This document shows positions 22,101-30,113 of a stretch of 33,358 bases of DNA, in pieces. Every line of letters starts with the position of its first letter. Position 1 is the stretch's first letter. The stretch is from the IMG/VR virus record IMGVR_UViG_3300023284_001731, positions 1-33,358 of that record, one strand, 5' to 3'. Position numbers and translations under genes: made by a program. This DNA is from a virus. Under the pieces are notes generated by a model. It made no database searches. It saw nothing but the letters and a program-made list of their open reading frames with translations, and was not told where the DNA came from.

Positions 22101-22992
22101 TGTTATTGAATCCGTTGAAATTTTCACCAAACCAACCAACTACGCCGTTTATATCTTCAGTTATGGCACTCTTGGCGCTGGCTATATCCGTCAATGTTTG
22201 CCGGAATTCAAGATCAAACGCATATTTCAAGGAGTTGTCTCCAGCTAATAATTCGGGTATGGTGTCATTCAGTAGATTCGTTTTGAATTCAAGAATGAAC
22301 CAAGGATTAATGACAAAATTGTGAATAATTTCATATTGTTGGGTAAAAGCATCTGGAGGTGCGAGCTCTTTAATTGTTGCATTACCTGTTACCCAATCTT
22401 TTAATTTCCCCAGCGATATATAATTAATAAGAGTATCGAAGGCCAATTCAATGGCGTAATATACCTGTTGCCCTGCGCTAGTTTTTGATATAAAATTGAA
22501 TGGCTCCTCATTATTTATAAGACCAAATCGAAGTAAAGAGGCCGTATATGCGTTTTCTGGTATGGTTATGGCCTGCTGTATTGAAAAGCCAACATTTTGT
22601 GCTTCGCCAACAGTTATTTGAGCCCCAAATAACAGTGTAAAAGTTAATACCGTTCCATCTGAAGAAATGGTATCAATTGTTGCCTGGAATTCAACACCGC
22701 TAGTAAACCTTGCGTCCCAATTGCTGAAAAACCTCATCCTGTTGCCGACAACAATACCGTCATCCTTGAAGTTGCCAGAGGATCTCTCTATTCTACCAGC
22801 TGTCATACTCCATACTTCGGCACCCTCTGCGTTAGCATCAATTGAGAAATTTGCGAGGAATTGGATTCTTACTTTTTCCCCTACATTACCGACCAGATTG
22901 GGAGTAAACTCAGTTAAATTTTGGTCAAAATCCTCTCCATTACGAAGCTGATTAAAACATTTGAATTGTGATATATTAATCTCAAACGGCAT
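19075..22992 (-). CDS. Large tail-fibre-like protein ending in BspA-type repeats, 1305 aa
   Basis: The first about 785 residues are beta-rich and phage-like (VGEKVRIQFLANFSIDANAE early). Residues about 786-923 hold a PKD-like segment (FTVTFGDSTGNKSVTAYADA, then HTY..GGVFDIKIEG). Residues 924-1248 are 13 tandem 25-aa repeats of the BspA/DUF285 type (consensus I.SW.V..VTDM..MF..A..FNQ). A 57-residue cap ends the protein. BspA repeats are usually cell-surface adhesion modules, so the C-terminus is the probable receptor-binding tip. It follows the tail-tip genes and is the longest gene in view. Confidence 0.85.
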   Translation of the reverse strand: MPFEINISQFKCFNQLRNGEDFDQNLTEFTPNLVGNVGEKVRIQFLANFSIDANAEGAEVWSMTAGRIERSSGNFKDDGIVVGNRMRFFSNWDARFTSGVEFQATIDTISSDGTVLTFTLLFGAQITVGEAQNVGFSIQQAITIPENAYTASLLRFGLINNEEPFNFISKTSAGQQVYYAIELAFDTLINYISLGKLKDWVTGNATIKELAPPDAFTQQYEIIHNFVINPWFILEFKTNLLNDTIPELLAGDNSLKYAFDLEFRQTLTDIASAKSAITEDINGVVGWFGENFNGFNNNYQLVSIAYEDNDSTDTLDGIGINNNTKVTVVVGRKTGSITSDHSASVHVSLLPVSESQYQETETDLIQNFLFDSLTLAFPDTSNTGTGIIKSVDSSLNAGLLTLVYVITYDTADKLRLTEDSEYMTWIQIEDDTLATGNSDRVAILADLRNYTDANFVADFLKFTKYEFFTHELERGVDTPKILIDDAINEDGIALSTRFSSDASKNVVINTLRHVLIARNLTTGIFFILDDYAVDIGNTIIDANQVQQFTVQVGRGYDLLATDQFNLVELLTKNKVGNDQFYEGYFGQKIKWQDWLSNALVDTVFFDSAEPNDNLNFKSSNYSEKNSHEIFLATIVNVSGDDDLGRNVTGDFIQLGGKIIVDNYDSEAVITGVIETFDPDTLQSLGGAVLYNGKNTLFKTTYTRTLIEAIDYAIHRIEPSLSLGNGIQELSSTLPFPVDTNIIVPLAGETGLKITDAGGTVTTECLISGSKVQEGIDYKLSSRIGQGLLPPPLFVYTVSVADSETISLPMFNGDDSLYNFTVTFGDSTGNKSVTAYADADRQHTYVTGGVFDIKIEGTFDRITFVDNPLSIVELKLWGPAKLDIGSFSGCSNLATMSATDVPGFNSTIISSCFLNCSALASVDPSINDWDVSTITDMSFMFDSAVLFNQNITSWNVGAVTDMESMFQASLVFNQDIGGWNVSNVINMNSMFQNTFVFDRNINSWDVSKVTDMARMFNVSSEFNQNIDSWNVGAVTDMSFMFRQASKFNQSLNSWDVSSVTDMSFMFNSAVLFNQNITSWNVGAVTDMESMFNSAVLFNQNIGGWNVSGVINMTGMFLTSLAFNQSLNSWNVGNVTNMADMFQGASIFNGNITSWNVSSVINFSQMLRNAAAFNQDIGSWNTVAATNMTGMFDDADIFNQDVGGWNVSSVTLMLRMFRFCPNFDQDLSAWNISSLTDATDFLVGATISTANYDALLDINTGWPASSPQNNVTFHGGGATFTLGSDAATGRSDLITNHLWTITDGGGI
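19249..20223 (-). repeat. Thirteen tandem 75-bp coding repeats (BspA-type)
   Basis: Each 75-bp unit encodes 25 residues beginning near S/N-I-x-x-W and ending F-N-Q. Units 1-2 and 6-7 are almost identical over about 150 bp (protein SAVLFNQNITSWNVGAVTDM), pointing to recent internal duplication or gene conversion. Such tracts can gain or lose units in frame. Confidence 0.85.
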
Positions 22993-23212
22993 TAACTATC
23001 TTATTTAGCTTTGTCATAAGTTGGCTATGATCAGCGTTTTTATTTTTTGCTTCTTTAATTAAATCCTTCAATTCACCCTTCATCTTGGATTCGCTTTCAG
23101 GAAGGTTATTGATAGCTTGATTGGCTATATTCATTTTTTCCTTGAACATCTTGTTTGCCTGGTCTGCCAAATTCACCAAATCCTTATCGAGTAATCCTGT
23201 CTTGTCCATCAT
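22982..23212 (-). CDS. Small helical protein before the fibre gene, 76 aa
   Basis: I start it at ATG 23212 (MMDKTGLLDKDLVNLADQAN), not the TTG at 23227. It is entirely helical and charged, with NQAINNLPESESKMKGELKD in the middle. Its stop overlaps the fibre start by 11 bases. It could be a fibre chaperone or a tail-tip accessory, judging only from position. Confidence 0.55.
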   Translation of the reverse strand: MMDKTGLLDKDLVNLADQANKMFKEKMNIANQAINNLPESESKMKGELKDLIKEAKNKNADHSQLMTKLNKIVNAV

Positions 23213-23216
23213 AATA

Positions 23217-24977
23217 TTAAGGTTCAATAAATGTTTCTTTCAAATTCTTGGTATAAACTTGAGATTGCCAATAACTGATTATAGCAAAGTCCTTGTTCAT
23301 TGTCCATTCTAAGGTAATTAATTTACCTAGCTTTCCTTCCTGGTCTTGAAAAAACGAATTATTAACAACCTGTGTAAAGTCATCAAAACCGAATGGGATC
23401 CTTTCATTCTCAAACATGATTCGTTGACGCTGAAAATTGTTCTGAACGAAAGATTTTTCCACATGATACTTGTTCCAAAGAGTTTTGGCGCTGAACAATT
23501 CCCGGTGATTGCTGGGTATTCTATTACCCTCAATCCAAAGTAATTTTGGTACAGAATGATTGTTAAACGATACCTTTAAAACGCCCACTTTCTCGGTGAT
23601 ACGATTCTTTAAATTGCTATTTCCCCCAAATGTTTTAGATATCTTATCGAATACTCCCGCCATTTCAGACAATAATTTTTCAAACCCATTCAGCTTTTCT
23701 TTTCGGGCTCCCAAAGCACAGGGAATCGAAACCTGTTCGGCGTTTTTGATCGTCTTATTTCTGAGTATATTCACAGTTTTTGCATCAGTCAAGACCTGAA
23801 AAACCGTTCCTGTAAATTCATCTATAGTATACTCGTCGGTGACATCGGTTTGGAAATTGATATTTATACTCGATAAGATTTCATCCGTGTTAAATCTATG
23901 ACCCTGTATTTTTAGTACATCCGGTTTAATCCAGGTCGCTCGCCGAATCCAAAATTCAGCGCTTTCAGTATGAAACTCTACCGTATCATTTTCAATCAGG
24001 AAACGACCATTAAAAAGCATCCTGGCAAGTGCAAACATTTCAGTGCAGGTATAACCAAAATCGGTAACGTTTGGAATGCCTTGCTTTATAGTGCCGGGTA
24101 TCTGTATAAAAACGAATCCTCCAAAATCATCGGTATTGATATTGGAAGGAAGATAAACGACATTTTCCAAATCTTCTATCGTCGTATTGAATCCATATCC
24201 TATTTTCTGGCATGTCCTTTCCAGTAATGTCTTCAGAAGTATCGCTTTATGAGTCCTTTTTGGTTGAATCAAAAGCTCCAATAATGATTCGCCTAGCCTG
24301 ACAATTAAAACCAGGATTGCGGCTGCAAAGATTAGTTCAGCAACAGCAACAGCAACGGCATAGATTGCCGCACCTATTGGACCCGGCAGCCCACTAGATG
24401 CGATCCCGACAATAGTACCGATTTGTATTGCAATGTTTTTTATTGATTCAATCAATTGCCTTGATAACAAGAAAATAGTTATCAACATAGTTATAGCTTC
24501 AATTGTGGAATCAGTCTTGATAACTACGTAGTCAACATCCACAAAATCGGATTCTTTGATAATCCCAAGCTCCAAAAGAAAGCCGAAATCAAGAGCCTCT
24601 AATTGATCTTCCAGGTTATTCAGCCCATTGTCCTGCTTTATTTTTGCCTCTATCTGGCCGAGTTCATCGTTGATATTCGCATTATCCTGTAGATCTACAA
24701 TTCCATTAAATACCGCTATGCTATTGTTTCTTCCAGTGGCGGCAATCTCGATAGGGATACCTTCGAAAATTCCGACTCCACTTTTTAGACCCGCATCAAT
24801 ATGGCTTTGGATCTCTTTGGCAGCATCAAGAATAAACCTGAATGAATCGGTTGTTAGATTGGCCTGGGCGTTCTGATCAAAGGAAGCTTTAACCGCGACG
24901 TCAAAGAATTCACGAGGAACCGCCAACGTTTTACCATTGAGCTTTATTACTGTTTCATTGTATTTTGATGATCCCAT
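23217..24977 (-). CDS. Tail-tip/distal tail-like protein, 586 aa
   Basis: Directly follows the tape measure, where distal tail and tail-associated proteins usually sit. The first 150 residues are mixed. Two long hydrophobic stretches follow (about 157-178, TIEAITMLITIFLLSRQ; about 188-235, ending FAAAILVLIVRLGESLLELL), which could insert in a host membrane during DNA entry. The C-terminal half is beta-rich and ends AIISYWQSQVYTKNLKETFI. Family not named; tail-hub role inferred. Confidence 0.65.
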   Translation of the reverse strand: MGSSKYNETVIKLNGKTLAVPREFFDVAVKASFDQNAQANLTTDSFRFILDAAKEIQSHIDAGLKSGVGIFEGIPIEIAATGRNNSIAVFNGIVDLQDNANINDELGQIEAKIKQDNGLNNLEDQLEALDFGFLLELGIIKESDFVDVDYVVIKTDSTIEAITMLITIFLLSRQLIESIKNIAIQIGTIVGIASSGLPGPIGAAIYAVAVAVAELIFAAAILVLIVRLGESLLELLIQPKRTHKAILLKTLLERTCQKIGYGFNTTIEDLENVVYLPSNINTDDFGGFVFIQIPGTIKQGIPNVTDFGYTCTEMFALARMLFNGRFLIENDTVEFHTESAEFWIRRATWIKPDVLKIQGHRFNTDEILSSININFQTDVTDEYTIDEFTGTVFQVLTDAKTVNILRNKTIKNAEQVSIPCALGARKEKLNGFEKLLSEMAGVFDKISKTFGGNSNLKNRITEKVGVLKVSFNNHSVPKLLWIEGNRIPSNHRELFSAKTLWNKYHVEKSFVQNNFQRQRIMFENERIPFGFDDFTQVVNNSFFQDQEGKLGKLITLEWTMNKDFAIISYWQSQVYTKNLKETFIEP

Positions 24978-27686
24978 TTATCCCCAGATTCCCCCTTTTT
25001 TCTTGTGAATTCTTTCGAGTTTACCCTTCCTTTCGATCGTATGAATTACTGATCTTTCGATTTCGCTATAATCCATTCCTTTATAAACTTCCTTGCCATC
25101 GGTAATTCGTTTCAAATCCTTAATCTCATTGATCAAAGCTGCATTTGTATCTGGAGTCCTGTCGTACGTAGTAGATTTTACAGCGTTCGAAGCAAGTAAG
25201 GCAAGCTCCATATTCCCCATAGGTCCAACCAATTTATTTTGCTCAGCAGTCAATACCCTTTCCTTTTCGTGAGTGAATCCGGTTATTTTACCATGGCCAT
25301 CTTTCATGATCCCCCCGGTTCCTGTGTCCTCAGTACCATGGAAGAAACCAGGCAGGGAGGCAACAAAGGCGCGTAATACTGCTATGTCTGTAATCGTTGC
25401 AGCTAGTGGATTTTTTTCTCCTTCAGCTACTTTTGCGCTGTAAGTTTCAATAGCGGCCAATGCCAACTCACTCTGCTTCTGTCTTTTCAACTGCTTTTCC
25501 CTTTCAAGTTCCAATTCAGCTTGCCTTTTTTGAGTGATGGCTAGATTATTTTGGGCATCTTCATTGCCTTGGGCTGCTAGTTCGAATAGTATATCTGCAC
25601 GTTTTTCCTCTGCTGTGAGTTCATCATCAATTTCCTCAATCCTCTTTTCAAATGCCTTTGCTGATATATCGGAAAGAAGCGTAAAAATCGTCTCTTGAAT
25701 CTCCTTCCGTTTTTCAGCATTCTTTTTATCCTCTTCCTGCTCTTTCATGATTCGGGCCTGTTGCTGAGCCAAAAGCTGCTCATTGAGATCTTGATTGATT
25801 TCAATAAATTCAGCGCTACCAGTTTTTGCAAGTGATAAACGAATCCTCAAATTGGCTATATCGTTAGCTAATCTTTTTTCAGTTAAACCCTCTAATGTCA
25901 AGGTAAGGTCAACCCCCTTTTCTTGAAGTTCGAGCAATGCAGCATCAGTTAAAATGAGATCGGTTCGAATGTCGTTAGCGTCTTTTTCGGCTGCGTTCAA
26001 ATCTCGTTGAGCCTCTAAATTATCCTGGTCGACCGTCCTTCTTTCGCGTATAATCTCCAGGGCACGGATTCCTAGCTGCTCACTTAATCCCGACTGCTCA
26101 ATTATCCGGGCGTTCTCTTTGGCGCTTGTACTGGCGCTCAATGCCTCGAAATCGAGAATAGCCTTACCCTGTCTTACCAGGCTTTTATTCAATTCGTCCT
26201 CTTCATTTTTAAATGAGTCCTGAGCAAGCTTTAAATTAAGGTCTAGCAACTCTCTTCGACGCTGGAATGTTTGGGTGTTGTCGGCAATGATACGCTCGTT
26301 AACAGTCTTTAAATTGTCGAAATCATCAACAAAGAAATCTAAATTTTGTTCTACCTGGTCAGCGAGTAATTGATTCAATTCGGTATTTGCTTCCCTTCGG
26401 GTGCCCAATAATTCAGCCTCGGCATTGGCGAGCTCCGTGATTGCACTCGCCAACTCTTCCTGGGAATCAATATTAAATTTGTTGACCTCCGCATTTTGCT
26501 TCGCCAAATCAAATCTGAGCTTTGCAATTTGTACTTCCCGGGACAATAAATCATCATTAACAATGATAAGTTCTTCTTGGAATTTTATTTGGTCCTGAAG
26601 TGAAACGGTTGCATCGCCGGCCAAGGCCTCTAATTCTCTTTGAACCGGGATCAATTTTGCAATAGCTTTCTCTTGTTCTACAATGGCCCTACGGTGGCGT
26701 AAGGTTGTATCAATAAGGTTGTTTTGCTTCTCAATCAAATCGGTTATTTCGGCACCCATACCCTTGAATATATCGGTGATATCCTGGCCGGCCTCACTAG
26801 CCAATTCTGCATATCGATCATTTAACTCATCTACCTCTTCCTGATTACTGCCAAATAAGTTTTTGATTTCAGCAAATCCCTTTTGAAGTCCCAAGAAAAA
26901 GAGATTGAACCTAGCAATAATTATGGGTACTGCAATAACTAATCGATTTACGAAGACTGATACCGATATGGTTACCGCCTTGACAATCTTTTCCAGCTTT
27001 GCGGCCCCCTCACTATTTGCATTAAAAGCATTCTGAAGCAATTCGAATATCTTCAGTACAATCGCGGCCCCGGCAAGTACTTTAAATCCTCTACTTAGTT
27101 TACCAACAGCTTGAGTATATCGGCCCACATCTCGGCGTCCATCCCTGGCAGCTTCATTGATATCTTTGAGTTGATCATCCAGATCGTTAAATTCTTTTTG
27201 TGCCTGTTTGGCCTCCTTTGAGCTTACACCAAATTCAGCGGCCAGCTTTTTAAAAGTAGCCTGGGCGTCATTTGTCCTTTTTACTAATGTCCGATATCCG
27301 TTTTCTAAAGCTTTGGATTCTTTCGCTTGATCCCTGAGTTCTTTGGTTTGCAATCTGATTTCTTCCCTTAATTCGAAATTGGCTTTGGTCCGAATGTCGT
27401 CCAGTTCCTTTAATCTCTCACTCAATTTGACCCGATCTTTTTCAACTTTGTCAAGTTCCTCGACTGCATCGGTAGTTTTTTTTATACTTTTCTCTACCTT
27501 CTCAATATTTTCGAATGATTCTAAAGGGGTTGATTTGGCAATTTCCGCACTCTCTTTGGCTACCAGCTTCAATCCGTCTGCAGTAAGACCAAGCAATTTA
27601 TTTACCTGTTCCAATTCCTTTATAAGTGGATCAAGAATTTTGTCATTCTCTGCAATGTCACTATATGATAATTTCTTCTTAGCCAT
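24978..27686 (-). CDS. Tape measure protein, 902 aa
   Basis: Sets tail length and is ejected with DNA. Very long, mostly coiled coil (for example KSIKKTTDAVEELDKVEKDR), with hydrophobic segments near 200-220 (FKVLAGAAIVLKIFELLQNA) and 238-265 (FVNRLVIAVPIIIARFNLFF). This is the standard design for this family. At roughly 1.5 angstrom per residue in the family, 902 residues would fit a tail of about 135 nm. The C-terminus has a glycine-rich GTEDTGTGGIMKDGHGKITG followed by a charged end. Confidence 0.92.
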   Translation of the reverse strand: MAKKKLSYSDIAENDKILDPLIKELEQVNKLLGLTADGLKLVAKESAEIAKSTPLESFENIEKVEKSIKKTTDAVEELDKVEKDRVKLSERLKELDDIRTKANFELREEIRLQTKELRDQAKESKALENGYRTLVKRTNDAQATFKKLAAEFGVSSKEAKQAQKEFNDLDDQLKDINEAARDGRRDVGRYTQAVGKLSRGFKVLAGAAIVLKIFELLQNAFNANSEGAAKLEKIVKAVTISVSVFVNRLVIAVPIIIARFNLFFLGLQKGFAEIKNLFGSNQEEVDELNDRYAELASEAGQDITDIFKGMGAEITDLIEKQNNLIDTTLRHRRAIVEQEKAIAKLIPVQRELEALAGDATVSLQDQIKFQEELIIVNDDLLSREVQIAKLRFDLAKQNAEVNKFNIDSQEELASAITELANAEAELLGTRREANTELNQLLADQVEQNLDFFVDDFDNLKTVNERIIADNTQTFQRRRELLDLNLKLAQDSFKNEEDELNKSLVRQGKAILDFEALSASTSAKENARIIEQSGLSEQLGIRALEIIRERRTVDQDNLEAQRDLNAAEKDANDIRTDLILTDAALLELQEKGVDLTLTLEGLTEKRLANDIANLRIRLSLAKTGSAEFIEINQDLNEQLLAQQQARIMKEQEEDKKNAEKRKEIQETIFTLLSDISAKAFEKRIEEIDDELTAEEKRADILFELAAQGNEDAQNNLAITQKRQAELELEREKQLKRQKQSELALAAIETYSAKVAEGEKNPLAATITDIAVLRAFVASLPGFFHGTEDTGTGGIMKDGHGKITGFTHEKERVLTAEQNKLVGPMGNMELALLASNAVKSTTYDRTPDTNAALINEIKDLKRITDGKEVYKGMDYSEIERSVIHTIERKGKLERIHKKKGGIWG

Positions 27687-28140
27687 CTTGCATAATTTCT
27701 AAGTACGAATAAAATTGTGACACCGTGACCACTTTGACATCTATCGCCATGCCCATAAATTTAGCCACCCTGGCAGCGGTTTTATGAATACTCTCTGGGA
27801 TACCAGATATTTCTTTATTGGCTTGAGCGTGCTTAATTTTGGCGTTCACAATCAAATGGCGTTTGTTATTGTTGTAGGCTTCACTGTACAAGGTACACGC
27901 TTTTGCCATTAATTTTAAATACCGGGTATACGATTCCGGTAAACCAAATTCTTTGAGGTATTCATCAAATATTTTTATCCAACATTTTTTTGCTCGTGTC
28001 GGATTGAATTTACCAGAAATGTGTATTGCCGACATATCACCCGTTGAAAGGGCCTTATCAAATGCAAAAAGTGTGCAATTATGAACACTATCGTAATAAT
28101 TCCCCCTTGATAAATTCGACAATTTCCGGTATAAGCTCAT
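27679..28140 (-). CDS. Tail assembly protein upstream of the tape measure, 153 aa
   Basis: Started at ATG 28140 (MSLYRKLSNLSRGNYYDSVH), one codon after a TTG. Helical, with WIKIFDEYLKEFGLPESYTR in the middle and KTAARVAKFMGMAIDVKVVT near the end. It occupies the slot of tail assembly chaperones between tail tube and tape measure. It overlaps the tape measure start by eight bases and the upstream gene by 53, the usual place for a chaperone frameshift, but I see no clear slippery site. Confidence 0.6.
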   Translation of the reverse strand: MSLYRKLSNLSRGNYYDSVHNCTLFAFDKALSTGDMSAIHISGKFNPTRAKKCWIKIFDEYLKEFGLPESYTRYLKLMAKACTLYSEAYNNNKRHLIVNAKIKHAQANKEISGIPESIHKTAARVAKFMGMAIDVKVVTVSQFYSYLEIMQDG

Positions 28141-28549
28141 CAAGTAATATGGTTAAACTCTCATCAGTAAGACCCAAGATATCCTCTCCCCATCGATCCC
28201 GCAAATCATCAACGCCCTTGATTGTATTGGCCTCAATAGTCAATGCATCTTTCATAACATCGACGTCAAAACTGTCATAAAAATCGCCCGTATCAAACAA
28301 GGTCACTCGATCAAATGGTAGGCTGTCAAATATCTTTTGTTGTATTGTGGAGGGGGCATAACTACCCCCGATGTCCTCCAGGTTCCGGCCTTCAGAATCA
28401 ATACCCTTTAGGAATAATTGACCCTCAGTATTTAACTGAATTATTAATGCCTTGCTTTCGGGTTTGGATAATACAAAAAAAAGAGCCTTGTTAATTGTTA
28501 AGGCTCTCCCATTTTTTACTAAATCGCTAAGTGCACCAAAGCTAGTCAC
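28088..28549 (-). CDS. Conserved phage tail/neck protein, 153 aa (GTG start)
   Basis: Starts at GTG 28549, overlapping the previous stop by eight bases; no nearby ATG exists. ALFFVLSKPESKALIIQLNT, KGIDSEGRNLEDIGGSYAPS and VTLFDTGDFYDSFDVDV fit a conserved pattern I recall in Bacteroidetes phages (LNT..QLF.KGIDS.G, then DTGDFY.SF). The exact virion part is not known to me. It is encoded between tail tube and tape measure. Confidence 0.65.
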   Translation of the reverse strand: MTSFGALSDLVKNGRALTINKALFFVLSKPESKALIIQLNTEGQLFLKGIDSEGRNLEDIGGSYAPSTIQQKIFDSLPFDRVTLFDTGDFYDSFDVDVMKDALTIEANTIKGVDDLRDRWGEDILGLTDESLTILLDELIPEIVEFIKGELLR

Positions 28550-28724
28550 TATTTTTAGACGACTGTTTGGGCAATGTACCTCCTAGATCTGTCCAGGCTT
28601 TATCAATATCAATGCCCTTCAGCTTGTTAGAATAGACCTCCTTGAACTGTTTATACTTCATAACCGAACCAATATCTTTTCGAAATGAGGTATTTCCTAT
28701 CTTGATCATTTTAGCTTTGTCCAT
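28542..28724 (-). CDS. Small protein, 60 aa
   Basis: Begins MDKAKMIKIGNTSFRKDIGS, with SVMKYKQFKEVYSNKLKGID in the middle and an acidic-basic tail. It starts by overlapping the tail-tube gene stop (28724) and ends eight bases into the next gene. A tail accessory by position; family not recognised. Confidence 0.55.
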   Translation of the reverse strand: MDKAKMIKIGNTSFRKDIGSVMKYKQFKEVYSNKLKGIDIDKAWTDLGGTLPKQSSKNSD

Positions 28725-29644
28725 TACGGTATGGTTATAAGTTCCTCAAGAAATTTTCCTGGCTTATTTCCCGTTGTCCTGTCAGTCGATAATCTTAACA
28801 CGTCCGCTGAAGTCTGTATCGGAAATAGGAAAGCATAAGTGCCTTCCGGTGCCTCAGTGACAGAAGTAATCACAATCGCTAAATTCGTGGTTGTGTTGAA
28901 CAAAATAAAATCGGTGATAACAAATCCGATTTGCTTTTCAGGAGTAAAATCCCTGTCATAATCAACGGTTAATATTGTTGAAAAGGCTGTTGTGGTAATC
29001 CCTGATGTGACTCCTTCCAATTCAAGCAATCCTTCTACCTCAGCCAAATCCGCTGTAACCTCCGTCTCATCGAGGACACGTAGATTTGAATCGGCTTCAA
29101 TTTGAGAGAATTCAAAAGCGAGTTGAACCTTGGAAACTGCTGCCTTGGATGCCTTCACAAAGGTAGGAAACCACGACAATTCATTAACCTTGATTGGCTT
29201 CAATTGCGTACCATCGGTGGAGATAGATCCCTGGAGGTTTCCACATTCATCAACTATGAATAAACCGAATTTGTTACAAGAGAAGTTTTTCAGGTTCTCA
29301 ATGTATTTCGGTGCAAAGTCCAGCAACCAACCAACAAAGGTCCTCACGCCCTGGATAGTAACCCCGCTTGAGCCATCGGTAAAGCTTTCAGTCGTTGGGT
29401 CCGCTCGCACATCCTCAACGCTTTTAAACTCACCGATTGGATACCAGCGTTTTGTCGCATCAACTTCATTGATTTTACCATCAACAAAGGTTTGATCAAT
29501 TACGTCGGTATCATTGATTACATTCAAGGTTCCGTCATCGGCCTTGATCAGGACTGCGATAAGCTTCGCGCCCTCTCGTACAATTCGTTGGGTTGAAGGC
29601 GTTCCGGTGTTATTTAACGTCGCGGAACATTTGCAAAAAGTCAT
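28724..29644 (-). CDS. Probable major tail tube protein, 306 aa
   Basis: Begins MTFCKCSATLNNTGTPSTQR. The N-terminal region contains WYPIGEFKSVEDVRADPTTE and GVRTFVGWLLDFAPKYIENL, resembling the tube proteins of Bacteroidetes siphoviruses. The C-terminal third looks like an added beta domain (EKQIGFVITDFILFNTTTNL). Position between terminator-like and tail-assembly genes supports the call. A gene-free gap of 74 bases (29645-29718), T-rich on both strands, follows upstream; I see no structure in it. Confidence 0.65.
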   Translation of the reverse strand: MTFCKCSATLNNTGTPSTQRIVREGAKLIAVLIKADDGTLNVINDTDVIDQTFVDGKINEVDATKRWYPIGEFKSVEDVRADPTTESFTDGSSGVTIQGVRTFVGWLLDFAPKYIENLKNFSCNKFGLFIVDECGNLQGSISTDGTQLKPIKVNELSWFPTFVKASKAAVSKVQLAFEFSQIEADSNLRVLDETEVTADLAEVEGLLELEGVTSGITTTAFSTILTVDYDRDFTPEKQIGFVITDFILFNTTTNLAIVITSVTEAPEGTYAFLFPIQTSADVLRLSTDRTTGNKPGKFLEELITIP

Positions 29645-29718
29645 ATCGTTGTTTTTTTTAGTTAATTTTTATGAAAGGTTAATTTATTCTTTTTTTTACT
29701 AGATTGCAATATCTACAT

Positions 29719-30111
29719 TTATTGTTCAACTCCATCTGCCAATTCTGGCAATACTTTAATTAATGAATCGGTTACCCAATTATAAAAATCCCTTACTTTA
29801 TTTTTAGCTCCAGTTGGTAGATCAGCGTAATAAAATGTAAAAAACCTTGAGTCTGGTCTTACTAAACTTCCTTGCTTAGCTGTATATAATAATTCAATTT
29901 CTACACGTTTTGATGCAGGAATTATGTTAAACGGAGGTTCGTCCTCATAATCTGCCAGCACTCTAATTGCAATAATTTTAAATACTGGACCATCCAATTT
30001 CAGCAATGGACCATCTGGACTCCCGTTAAATACATCACCTTCAATAAGGTTTAATAAAACACCTCCATTAGCTACTGTTTTCTTTTTAAAGTTTCTATCT
30101 AAGTCTGCCAT
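29719..30111 (-). CDS. Probable tail terminator/completion protein, 130 aa
   Basis: Started at ATG 30111 (MADLDRNFKKKTVANGGVLL); an ATG 18 bases upstream would overlap the preceding stop. It looks alpha/beta (FKIIAIRVLADYEDEPPFNI, then SKRVEIELLYTAKQGSLVRP) and ends in a helix (VTDSLIKVLPELADGVEQ). It lies between the neck and tail-tube genes, where tail terminators usually are. No motif decides. Confidence 0.55.
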   Translation of the reverse strand: MADLDRNFKKKTVANGGVLLNLIEGDVFNGSPDGPLLKLDGPVFKIIAIRVLADYEDEPPFNIIPASKRVEIELLYTAKQGSLVRPDSRFFTFYYADLPTGAKNKVRDFYNWVTDSLIKVLPELADGVEQ

Positions 30112-30113
30112 AA

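Noticed and set aside
28088-28140. Programmed frameshift joining the two tail genes
   Set aside because: The overlap is where tail chaperone frameshifts occur, but the upstream protein has its own conserved end and I found no clear slippery heptamer.
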